Shown in pieces: positions 1 through 10,913 of a stretch of 64,000 nucleotides of DNA. The position numbers were made by a program, and so were the translations under genes. Below the pieces are notes generated by a model, which searched no databases, was not told the origin of the DNA, and saw only the letters and a list, made by a program, of their open reading frames with translations. The DNA lies in NCBI GenBank assembly GCA_020055645.1, contig CM034549.1, positions 6,138,001 to 6,202,000 of the forward strand, read 5' to 3'. The stretch is from Tomocerus qinae (taxonomy: Eukaryota; Arthropoda; Collembola; Entomobryomorpha; Tomoceridae). Numbering within the stretch: the first letter of the stretch is position 1; each line of letters starts with the position of its first letter.

Positions 1-2601
1 CAAGCACCCTGTATTAAAATTACTTTAAATTACTCGCTATTAAGCAACCGTATTCGAGGCAGCCTTAAGCCCTACTACTACCGTAATAGTACCTATAAAT
101 TAGCACAAATCCCTGAAAGTGAAAAGTGATAAATCTATCCAACACCTGCGCAACTACCGAAGTCTTTTTTGGGACACTGTAAACGTAAAGTATTTTGGTG
201 TACATAATATACATATATATAAGGTGCACATTTATTTTTTACATAATTACATAATCAATCATAAACAATAGACAGACATATAATAGAGATTAAATAAACC
301 TATATATATATATTTACAAATAAGGTATTTTTAATATGCTATATATGCCATGCTTGTGATGTTCTGTACTCTGTATGTATGGATGGATGTAGTCTATGCA
401 TTTTGAATAGTATTATCTCCAAATCTCAACTTGCCTCATTTCCTGAGTTCCAGAGCCTGTGGAAGAAAGAAATAGTGCTGGCCAAAGAACTTATAATATA
501 ATACAATATAATATAATATGTAATGTATCAATGGTGCTGGCTGAAACAAATAATATTATTACTGAAGAAATCGGAATGATTGGTCCTTGGTCTCTACAAC
601 TTGTGGTTGGGACTTGGGACCTACGCCACGCCAACAACTAATTCATTTTTCGAAAGATGAACGGTTTAAATTATCCAAGGATCTTGGTAAGAAAACTATT
701 GTAATAGTAAAGCTTACATGAACATGCAGTTACATAATTCCACAGAAATTCTATGTTAGTTAGTTGATAATAATCCAGTATCCAGACTATACTCCGTTAT
801 TTTTTAATAATGAATCTCTATAGTTATTTTTTAAATTTTAGTTATTGCGTCTTATCTTGTGGCTTGTGGTAAAGGAAAATCCATGTAGTATTATTATGTT
901 GTAGCACCTATTGTAGTAAAAGTAATAATAAAATAAACCTAAATACAAATATTTTAAAATGAATTATAGTGCTTATTTTTTCAAGATAATAATGACAATA
1001 GTGATAGGAGTTGATTACTTTGATCAGTCAGAAAGGGAAGAAGGTAGCGGGTACATTTATGGCAAATATGAAATAGCAGCGAAACAACTTAATATAACAA
1101 TGTCAAAGTATCCACAATCCATATCACTCAACAAGTTTGCATTTTACAAGATGGACTCGTTTTTTAGATTACATTGAGTAGATATATAAACTGATTTTTA
1201 ATTAGAGGGACAAAAATACCGAAGAAGGGCAAAAAATAAATTTTTTTCTGCTAATTTGTCGTCGATCAAGTCAGGTTTTACATTTTACTGAGTTTGATTC
1301 GTATAATAAAATGAACTACTATAACGTGCAATCTACACAATTGTAGTCCAATCCAAACAAAAGAATAAGAAAGAAGATCAAAGAAGAAATACCTGTGCAA
1401 ATGCATTTAGAAAAATGTTAATGACGATGGACGGACGGACGACGGGGCGAGATTTCCATTTCCCCCCTCCTCTCCATCTCAGAGGCGTCATATTTCCCCT
1501 CCCACCGAAAATTCAAAGTAATATTGGATATAATTCCCCCCCCCCCTCTTCCTCGGTTACCGTCTTGAATATATTGAAACAATGCCGCAATTCTTGCAAA
1601 TTAACCCAATTGGATTAATTATTTTATTTTTGCATACCAAATGACTTTGCAGCTTTGCAACAATAATATTGACCCTGGTCAATTGAATCAGAGGATATTA
1701 CGGAACACCATAGTAGTGTTTCGGTGATTTGGATATTGTAGCAGGAAATGGCTACGCCGCTGCAAGATGTTCTTCCGTTGTTGGCTGGTTTGCTTTCTTG
1801 ACAAGTATTTTAGGTATGTAGATTTTTGCAGTAATAATAATAATGTATCGAGTGAGTATGTGTATTATATTTTTCAAAGGATGATAATAGGTTGCACTAT
1901 TGTTTTGATATGACTGTGTGTAATAAGTACCGGTTGGTGGTTAGTCGCTGCTGCATTGTGTGCAGTGCGAGAGGTGACCTTAAAATTTCTATCTGTGAAA
2001 CAGGAATCTGCTAATGACTGGTGAACTCTTACTTTTACTTTTTGAGTCTTTTGTTGTTTATTCCTATTGTCTTCTTTCGAATTGTGATGAGGATGGCCAA
2101 TAACGTGTTTGTGTCGCTCTTTCGCTTTTCCGAACGGAAGGGTTATCTTTTATTGGTTATATATTGGTCGTCGTATCGTCGTTGAACTGGTCCCACTTAC
2201 AATATTATGCTCTTCTTATCTTATTACCTTCTTGGCATCATCATTGCTTGACTCGTTCAGCCTTTGTCCTTGTCAGCTGATTGAGTTCAGTTCTTTGTCC
2301 CACTTTTTACTTTTGTAATTTTTAAGCCAGTCCTACATGAAAATCTCGCTCAGCTTGATTCATTTTCTTTTTATCGAGTTTTTCAGTTCACTTTTCTGTC
2401 CCTCTCATCTCCTTCCACTCCACGAGACAATCGACAATCGTTTTCAGGGGAACCTTTATAGTGCCCTACCTTTGTGAGAAATCGCGCAGTTTGGCTTCGA
2501 ACTTCGAAGCTCATCCATCATCATCTTCAGCAGTATCTCCTCTTCTCTCATTATCTATCTGTCTCTTCTTCCTCACACAGCGGTCTTCATTTTCCATAAC
2601 G
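1..2601. other. Non-coding flank, no gene recognised
   Basis: AT-rich sequence with short TA and TAA simple repeats (for example around 485-520) and a C-run-rich stretch at 1460-1550. The open frames here are short, lack splice-bounded continuation and show no protein-like composition. The last few hundred bases (about 2330-2601) are pyrimidine-rich and probably contain the promoter and 5' UTR of the gene starting at 2602, but I could not fix a TATA box or a start site. Confidence 0.5.
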
Positions 2602-5190
2602 ATGAGGATCTTTTGCCTCGTTCTCGGAGTGTCCCTAGCAGTCAGTGCCAGTCATGCTCGATTAACTCCCCAAATTGCTGTTCTAACTGCAGGAATCAAC
2701 ATTCTGCATACAATTGGTAATTTTATTTTATTTCACCCAAATTTTGAATTTTACGCTTTGAATTTTCTTTTATTCTTTTCCTTTGTTTTCGTTACAGCTC
2801 CATCCGCAGCTCTTCCTACTACTAACGATCTGAACAATGTTGTGTAAGTCAAAATAATTTTAATCCCATTCATACATGAAAAACAATTTTATCTCGGGAA
2901 AAGTTTTTACTCAAATCACACGAGTTTTTAACCTCGCAAAAATGTATTTTATCATGTTAGCGTGTCTAAACGATATTAGCACTTGTAATAATATTGTGGA
3001 AAAGGAAGCAAGTAGTATTAGACTTTCATTTTTTGTTCTCATTTTGTACATATGTTGCTATAATCTTAGTTCTATCACACTTATCTATCGTCAGTACCTT
3101 CTTGTGGTGACCACGAAGTATAGTTATACCTTGTTATACTGAGATAGTTTTTGGAGTTTCATCGTGTAAAAAATAATGTGAATTATTGTGACCATCTGCG
3201 ATTGCTGGCCGAGTGATCGAGTTCACTTTACGCTCTCAAGTAGTGAAAGTGATGTAGAGTAGCTAATGCAATTGTAATGTTGGCAGTGAGAGAATAAAAA
3301 CTCGTTTTGTGCGAAAATGAAGATGGGTTGACCGATATTGTAGTAGAGTGATAGTAAAACTACGGTAGAGCCAATTGACAGTTAGATTTAAGTTGAGGTA
3401 GTTTTGTATGTATTAAGATTATTAGAATCTTTCTTGTAGTTCACTCTGTCTTTATTATTTCGTGTAACGGTGCTAGTGTGTGACTGTGCGGTTTTTTATT
3501 GTAGTAATGCGTATCATAAATTATTATCTTGCATTTAGACTTGAGCAGAGCAACCGGATGGAAAAAAGTCTTCAGAAAAAACAACGAATGAACTATGAAG
3601 ACGATGAGTTTGAAGAAACTGCTCATGTGAGTAAATCATTTCCTTTAATTAATTGCATACATACATCATAAATGAAATGTTTAATCTAGTTTTAATTTTC
3701 CTTTTGTTACAATTTAATTGCCGACAATGTTTAATCGACCTTATAAATTATTAGGGTTTGATGTCAGACTCAGGAAGCAGTGTCAAGAGTTATGTCGTGC
3801 AGCGCCCCGAGGGCGAGGAAGAGGAGCAAGAAGTGAAACGAGTCAAAAAGTCAAAGAGGAAGCAGCATGAAGACTCGGAAGAAGTTGAGGAAGAGGAGGA
3901 ACAAGACGACCTGGAGAGGAAAGACACAAAGGCAGCTGATGTAAAGTACACTTACGATCCAGAGTACTTGGAACAAGGCTACTTACTCCCCGTGGCTGTC
4001 AAGAAGGGAAAGAAAGATAGAAAAGATGTAAAGAAGAAGAATAAGAAGAAGTTTGAAGAAGATTCTGAGGAGGAAGCTCATGACGATAAGAAACGCAAGA
4101 AGGACGAAGAATCGGAAGAGGAGGAGGAAGAGGCTGACGAGGAAGCTGAAGACGAAGAAGAGGCTGATGAACCACAAGGCGGAGGACAGGGAGGACAAAT
4201 TGGAAACAAAAAACAAGATCCTCCACCAAAAGAATTGCTTCAAACATTGTTGAACACTTACGGTAATCATCTTGGCTATTTTCGTATAATTAAAATCAGA
4301 AATGATTGAAAATAAATAAAATAATCCAAATGGAATTTTTAAGGGCTTGTTTTGATTGTCTGAATTTCATTTATATAGGATTCATTCCTGAACAACTACA
4401 GCAGGGAGCTCAACAAGGTCAACAAGGAGGAAGACCTCAACATGGAGGGTATTCCGGTGGCCCAGGAGGACCCCCAAGAGGACCAGGAGGACCACCAGGT
4501 GGACCTCATGGTGGACCCCATGGAGGACCCTATGACGGACCCGACGGACCTCATTATGATTTTCCTCCTTCAAGAACCCCCGGAGCTAAATACGAGAATT
4601 TCGGAACTCCCCCTCCAGAATCTGGAAACTACCCACACCCACCCCAGAATTTCGGTCCGAGTTCCCAAGAACAACCTCAACCCTCTCTTGTAGGATCCAT
4701 TCTCAGCCGTCTCAATCCCTTCGCCAAGCGTGACCAGGTAAACATTTGAAATAATTAACTTTCTTGTATTTAGCTAGGAAAAATTTAGCCTGTTAAATAC
4801 TATAAATATTTAGATATTGATCGAAATAAATAATAATAATAAAATTTTATTAACAATTAGGAATATGCTGGAGGTCCCAACGGGCCACCACAATACGGGC
4901 CTCCGAACGGACAAGGTTACAATGGTCCCCCACAAGGTTACAACGGACCTCCTCAAGGACAATATAATGGACCTCCACAAGGGCAATATAACGGACCCCC
5001 ACAAGGTCAATTTAACGGACCACCTCAAGGACATCGCCAAGAAAACCCACCCCGAGGTCCACCCAAGCGAAAGCACAAAAATAGAAAGCACGAAGAAGAG
5101 CCTCAGCACGATGAAAATTATGATCATCCCTACAATTACGAACCTGAGCCTAGTGCTTCAGAAATCAGAGTGCAACCAATCATGTCGTAA
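2602..5190 (+). CDS. Secreted charged and Gly/Pro-rich low-complexity protein
   Basis: Six coding exons join in frame: 2602-2716, 2798-2843, 3539-3626, 3755-4262, 4379-4737 and 4861-5190, giving 1,446 nt and 481 residues with no internal stop. All introns are GT-AG. The start is the ATG that opens a clear signal peptide (MRIFCLVLGVSLAVSASHA). Residues 54-83 are charged. Residues about 84-240 alternate Lys-rich and Glu/Asp-rich blocks around a short conserved-looking stretch (KYTYDPEYLEQGYLLPVAVK). Residues about 258-305 are Gln/Gly and GGP-rich. Residues about 373-425 hold five NGPPQG-type repeats, followed by a basic patch and an acidic tail. No Cys-rich or enzymatic domain is visible. The composition resembles structural, adhesive or mineral-binding secreted proteins, but I cannot name a family. 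The gene model is well supported; the function is unknown. Confidence 0.8.
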
Positions 5191-5700
5191 GATGAATTAA
5201 CAACCATTAAATCATTAACGAACATTATTATTAACAATAGGGATTAATATTATCAAATTATTATTAAAACAAGTCGACTTCAAAGCGTTTTCGGGATGGG
5301 CCAGAAAAGCCAGAATAAAGACCCCTTCATTTCCGTTCGCTACTAACTACCTACTCTGACTACTTAATCCTACTTATACAATTAGTCAACTAATTAACAA
5401 ACTATTTAATATCAGACTGTAATTTATCGAAACGGAATTTATAAAATCTCACTGCCTTATTGTGTGTAACTACAAAACCTTAAAGCTCAACGTACACACG
5501 CTTCACGAGATTTTTTGTTGATTTTTGTAGTTACTAGTTAATTCTTTTTTTGTTGTATTAATTTAACTTATGTTATTATACTATTGTTATTATAAACGTT
5601 GTTCAATTGTTAGCTAGCCAAGTGCTATTTCTATTTTTCAGTATTGCGAGTTTCATAGAGTGCAAATGAAACGTTATGTCCGTCCGCTAATTTATATGCT

Positions 5701-5714
5701 AATAAATAAATAAA
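5701..5714 (+). terminator. Candidate polyadenylation signals of the 2.6-5.2 kb gene
   Basis: Overlapping AATAAA hexamers lie about 510 bases after the stop codon at 5190. They are the clearest canonical signals in the downstream flank. Their use as the cleavage signal is inferred. Confidence 0.35.
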
Positions 5715-6830
5715 AGGCACATGTTCACATTGTCGTGTTTCTCTGTTTGACGTGAGACGGGAGTGACCTCCTCTCTTAATTCGTCTTTTCTTCATACAAT
5801 GTAATTTTAAGTACAGGTGAATCACAGTAAGGCATAATAAAACTGTACTAGTTGTGTCTGTCTACTACGGTGGCGGCTGCTTTTCAACAAAGGAGCTGTG
5901 GACATCATTATTATATAATACTAATCTTAACACGAAGAAGTGGCTATTAACATATTATGAGAAAATTCCTGCATTTGTATCTCTGCAGAGTGATTTATGA
6001 GGTTGTGTATGATGATATAAAGTTGGGAGTTGCAGGAGGATGGAATTAACGGAGCAGAACAGAATGCGTGTAAATATATCCGCCCATGCAACTAATTCAA
6101 CTCGTCTGGTTCTGGTTTTCAATTAAATGACTATTATGCTTCAAGCCCTCTGGCAGCATGTCATCATGTCAAAAATGTTATTGTAGAGGAGTTCACTAGA
6201 AAATAGAAAAATGTTGTACTAAGAAGAATTGGATTTATGATAGAAGATGAGGGCGATGAGCTCACAATCAGATCAGATGGATGGAGGAGATAAGAATGAG
6301 CATAATAATGTAAGTATGTATGAGAGTAAATGTAGTTTGGCTAGATAGGTTAGGTTAGTAGGTAATTTTTAGTTTTATTGAATCAAGCTCCTCTTCGTAG
6401 CACATTGGGGTCACATCATTTAATAATAGAAGTTATCTATTATGCACAAATGTACTTGATTCTAATTACTTTATACATCTACATGTAATATACCAACGTA
6501 AATAAAATATTATATTTATAGGAAAAACAGGCACATTTGAATCTCATAAGTTATTAAATACTTAGAAATAATATTTATGTATGTATTATTATGTATGTAA
6601 TATTATTAATAGGATCAATGAGTTTGATCGCTATTTACAATTTCATGTTTTGATTGCGAGATAGCTTTTAGCTGTCTTGTTTCGTAGTCGTTTGGTTTGT
6701 AGTAGTAGAGCAACAAACGGCTTTCACCGTTATATTTATTGCCTTTTTCACTTAACGAAACAATTAATAATATGGAACACGGACACAACTTAAACACCAA
6801 AAATAACTAGACTGGATTAAATGATAACTT

Positions 6831-6836
6831 TTTATT
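6831..6836 (-). terminator. Candidate polyadenylation signal of the 7.1-7.6 kb gene
   Basis: TTTATT on the + strand reads AATAAA on the - strand, about 220 bases beyond the stop at 7056. Spacing is typical for a short 3' UTR. Confidence 0.4.
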
Positions 6837-7055
6837 TTCTCATCCAGTCTTTCAATTAATTACTTTGTATAGCTCTCTTATCGTTTTCTTGTAGTTTCAT
6901 CCTGCCTGACTTAAAATAAATATACGAACTCCTAAGTCAGTGCACAGACAGATCTAGATTCCACAGACAATTAAACGAACTGATGACACGAAATACTACA
7001 CAAAATTCAAATTAAATCACAATTTTTGTTATTCCAACTTAACGCACAATCTTCG

Positions 7056-7601
7056 TCAATGAAAGAAATTCTTTAGCCTTTGAACCAAATTAAATCCAAA
7101 TAGCCGCTGAGTTACAGCACTGATTTTCGGAGCCAGCACCATAGGCAAATTACACAAAGGGTGCTTTGTGTCCACGTCGCAATAATCCGCATAGATGCCG
7201 TAGGCTGTCACCAGACCTGTTTAATTACATTAAAATTTGACAGTACTAATTTCTGTATCACGTCACGTACAATAATTTTCATCCATAGAGGTATTTGAAA
7301 AATTCTTACCAAGAGGAACTCCCACAGCCAGTTTCACTTGACCTTTGTCTGAATCACTTCGCTCCAATTTTCTCAAGGAATCCTTTAGAAATCTTAAAAA
7401 TGCTCGTCGTAATCCACTGTCCGGGTGTCCAGCTCCTACATCAATGTACTCTGGTTTTCGCCGTTTTGATTTGCTCTTTGATTTATTTCTGGAACGAGAG
7501 CGCTTTGCTTTTTTTGAGCGAATGCTCTTACACTCGATGCTTTCCAAAAGGAGGTCCATTATTATAAGGTAGAGCAACAAAACCACCAACCTTTTCTTCA
7601 T
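7056..7601 (-). CDS. Small secreted basic protein
   Basis: Two exons on the - strand, 7601-7310 and 7216-7056, join across a GT-AG intron of 93 bases to give 453 nt and 150 residues. The N-terminus is a strong signal peptide (MKKRLVVLLLYLIIMD, cleavage probably near residues 18-25). A very basic Arg/Ser/Lys block follows at about residues 25-50 (RSRSRNKSKSKSKRRK), which could act as a processing site or bind polyanions. Residues 50-80 look helical, and the exon-2 part contains two Cys residues about nine apart (DYCDVDTKHPLC). A consensus acceptor lies just upstream of the start codon, so a 5' UTR intron is likely. If intron 1 were read through, the frame would end quickly, which supports splicing. 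I recognise no family; a secreted peptide precursor or matrix-binding protein is possible. Confidence 0.7.
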
Positions 7602-9216
7602 CTTTCCTCTGAAAATATAAATTATTAAAATTAGTTTTTAGTTAAATTGTATTCTTTAGTAAGTATAAGAAAAGTAGAAAATTGTTGAATTATCATTTAC
7701 ATGAACAATCTAGTAAATACCAAAAATATTTCAAGACAATTGAATATTTAACAGGAAAATTCTAATTCAGGGGAGAATTTGTAATTTTCTTGTTTGAAAA
7801 TCTAAAATAAATGCGCCAAAAAGGTCAAAAAATTATTACAAGGATTTGAAATCCTATCTTCCGGCACTTCTGTATTTGTCCATCGAACGGATTCCTGGGG
7901 ATGTTAATGGAAATTGCAGAAATCGTGGTATTCTCAACAAATATCGTACCACACAGACGTCAAGCACAAAAACACGCGTACTCTGAGAAAGTCAGCCACA
8001 CACTATTGAGAAAATGAAGGCTATAAACAAAAATGCGGTGCGTGATGTTGCGTTTTAGAAAAAGGGACTATTGAAAATCCTGCAAAAATGGGAATAACAT
8101 TTGCAGAATGTCAGTGTAGTGTCAGTGTAGTTGGTAGTGGTGATCGTGTAGTCGAGGATTGTGGTGGATGTGATGCCAAGACGAGCAAAGTGTTCAGCTT
8201 GATCGTTGGAGCACGAGTGCAGCAATGTCCGTGCAAAACAGAAAGAATAACACACAGCATCATTTTACAGAGACCCATAACTCTAACCTGTAATTTCTGA
8301 TTAGTTAGTTGGTTAAAGGTAGGTAGGATGAGTATTTGATAACAAAATAATTTCCCTAAAGAACAGTACTCTTTTCTTGGCTACCCCTAAGACTCAACTC
8401 GCGCACAATTAATGTACAATAGCAGAAAATCGCTAATGAAAATTCTAAACATGTAATAAAAGAATGCAGTCTCTCGCTTCAACTTGCTTTACATCTTATC
8501 TTTATAGTCCTTGTTAATACTTATCACCAATTAATACCATTGGTTCGTGTCAGTTCAAGTAAACAGAAATCCTCAGTTTTTTTTGCAAAAAAATTCAGTG
8601 GTTTGGATAAACTTATGATACTATTACGACTTTACGACTAATAAAACGTCAAAGATAAGCCGAGGCTGATTGTAATGAATTGTTGATTATTATTACCCAA
8701 CAAAAATATTGATGGCCATAATAGGAGGCTCTCCCTTTCCTAAAATTTAAAAAACTCGGACATTTTTGTATTTAAAAACAAAAAAATTGGAAACTAAGAA
8801 ATTGTGATAAAATTTTTTAAAAGTAAAATATGGTCCCAATATTATTCCCAAACTTTCTGTCTAAATTTTTACCCAGACCTTTCTTGTATTTTTTGTCAAT
8901 AATATTATTTCGGATGAAAATGACGTTGTCACATTTAAAAGACGGCTTTTAATCAAGGTTTTCCTGAGACGATGGTCATTAGGACGACAACGAAGAAACG
9001 TGCAATTGTTTTGTGTGAATTGGCACGCGGGGCACGACAGACGAGGGACGACTACATGGCAAATAATTCCGTGTAACTGACAATAATTAATGAGAGAAGA
9101 TAAGCATTCGTACCGTATATACCGGAATAAAATACTCTTTTGAATATCTTTGGCATTTATTTCACATCCTAATGCATTAAAGTAAAGTTTAAAATCAAAC
9201 AATTTTGATTAAAATT
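7602..9216. other. Intergenic DNA with probable 5' UTR/promoter of the - strand gene
   Basis: The acceptor immediately upstream of the - strand start codon implies that an untranslated first exon and the promoter lie somewhere here, but I could not locate the donor. Short open frames on both strands near 8055-8300 and 8861-9202 lack signal peptides, recognisable motifs or splice-consistent partners. Confidence 0.4.
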
Positions 9217-9287
9217 ATTAGATTAATCGAGTCTTACCTGTAAGACGAAGATTGATCGTAATTAAACGATCTTTATGGAGTCCGAGG

Positions 9288-9451
9288 TATTACTGTTTAC
9301 TTAGTAGTAGAGCCATACTCACTACATGGAAGCCGTACGTTTAAAGGGGGAAAAGATTTGCGCCACACCCCTTTACCCCCTTTACCACCCTATGACGCTC
9401 TACCCACGTTCGTTCTCACCGTCCGTCGCGTTTCACCCTGTTCACTTCAAT
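9288..9451. repeat. DIRS 3' inverted terminal repeat (core)
   Basis: 164 bp that match the reverse complement of 14323-14486 with no mismatch that I could find by eye. The bases 9217-9287 outside it are unique to this end and recur in reverse at 9517-9591. Confidence 0.9.
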
Positions 9452-9516
9452 AAGTTCAAAGCGGTAAAGTCTCGAGTTGTTGCAATAAAAATATGGGGGT
9501 GGGATGGAGGGTTAGT

Positions 9517-9640
9517 AATACCTCGGACTCCATAAAGATCGTTTAATTACGATCAATCTTCGTCTTACAGGTAAGACTCGATTAATCTAATAATTAAACT
9601 TCTCTTTATTACGTCCTCAGTATTACTGTTTACTTAGTAG
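9517..9640. repeat. DIRS internal complementary region
   Basis: Bases 9517-9591 are the reverse complement of the left outer extension (about 9217-9290). Bases 9592-9640 are the reverse complement of the right outer extension (about 14467-14515). The two halves abut, so the segment reads as a circle junction of the element's two ends. In the DIRS1 replication model the ICR templates completion of the ends and circularisation. This fixes the element boundaries to within about three bases, the ambiguity coming from ATT shared at the junction. Confidence 0.88.
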
Positions 9641-9783
9641 TTGTTTAAAGACCAACAACGAGAGGAAAGCAAACATTCAAAGGTTCAAATTCAATAATTT
9701 TAAAGGAAACATTTTATTTCTAAATGGCAATAAAACCCAATAAATTTAGTAACATAGGTACTATAATATTCATGTAATTAACA

Positions 9784-10913
9784 TCAGGTTAACAAAGAAT
9801 TTGCAAAAATATTTCGATTTTCTATAGGCCTATTATAGAACTTTCCAAAAGTGGAAGAATTTTTTAGACCACCCTGCCATGGAATAAATCAAATTCGCAG
9901 AAACACCTTGGGCGGCGGCCTTAGATACTGCTGCATGACGGAAACTATGAGCCTTAAACTTATTTATGTCGATATTTGCATATACTAATGCGTCTTTTAG
10001 CCATCTACTCAAAGTTTCCTTACTGACATGTTTATATGGTTTTGAAATAGATATAAATAGAAATTCGCTACTTCTAATTGGAAGAGTACGACGTAAGTAG
10101 TCCTTTAAGACAGTAACAATACAAAGCTTTGAGTTTGTAGGGTAAGGAGGGAGGAATATACAGGGTTGTTCTCTTCCAGGCCGAGAGGTCTTTAAAAGTA
10201 AGGGTATGAATATTTCTAAGTTATTGTCCTTATCAAAAACGATATTTTGTATCCTAATAGCATGTAACGATTGAACTCTTTGAGCAGATAACAGTGCTAA
10301 GAGAGATACTAATTTTACAGAGAGCTTTTTTAAATCAATACTATTATTACAAGGCCAATTTTCAAAAGTGGCCAAAAGCTGCGAGACATCCCATGTCGTG
10401 CTATAACGAGCCTTCGGAGGTCTTAGTTTAGAAACTCCTTTGAGAAATCTGATTACAAGGGGATGTTGTCCAATATTAAAGTTGTCTATTGTTGGTAATA
10501 CTAATGAAAGGGCGGATCGAGCACAATTAATTGAACTGTATCCAACTCCAGATAGATACAAGTAATGCAAAAACTTGAGGATGTCTCCAATAGAAGGGTT
10601 GAAAAGACTGTTTATCAGCAGAGAATTGAATCCATCTTTTTATGTAGGATTGATACTGCGTCCAAGTAGACGAATTGCACGAGGATAGCAGTATGTTAAT
10701 TACTTCATCTGGAATAGCCTGTCTTCGTAACTGTCGTTGTATAAAATTGCCGCAGCAAGTTTCAGACTTTTGTGAAGTGGATGAGGACTGCAATAATAAG
10801 GAGAAGAAAGTATATCTATACTTGGTCCGAGCATTATAATTTCCGATTTGACCAATTTTAGGAATTCTGGATACCACGGCTGAGTAGGCCAATGTGGGAC
10901 AACAAAAATACAT
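9784..10913 (-). pseudogene. DIRS tyrosine recombinase, two frameshifts
   Basis: This ORF encodes the integrase-like tyrosine recombinase of the DIRS element. The N-terminal part (about 10913-10605) includes a SAM-like helix region. The catalytic part contains the first Arg in SAQRVQSL (near 10285) and the box II motif HSFRH (near 9945). The frame is broken twice, each time at a homopolymer: an A run on the + strand at 10602-10605, and six T at 9860-9865. Past the second break the expected TF-x-KFY motif with the catalytic Tyr (codon 9835-9837) is found in another frame, ending at a stop at 9784-9786. Without correction the ORF stops before the Tyr. The 5' end overlaps the upstream RT/methyltransferase ORF by about 200 bases. 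Both breaks are in homopolymers, so sequencing error cannot be excluded. Confidence 0.85.

Larger units (their letters stand above)
5191..7055. other. 3' UTR and intergenic DNA between convergent genes
   Basis: This stretch separates the + strand gene ending at 5190 from the - strand gene ending at 7056, so the two genes converge. Apart from candidate polyadenylation signals for each gene (5701-5714 on + and 6831-6836 on -), I see no coding exon, RNA gene or long repeat. Confidence 0.5.

Noticed and set aside
1415-1618. Open frame across a C-rich tract
   Set aside because: Generated by homopolymer C runs, with no continuation on either side.
3983-4270. Long - strand frames opposite the charged exon of the 2.6-kb gene
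   Set aside because: They are antisense shadows of GAA/GAG/AAG-rich codons, which read as Phe/Leu/Ser.
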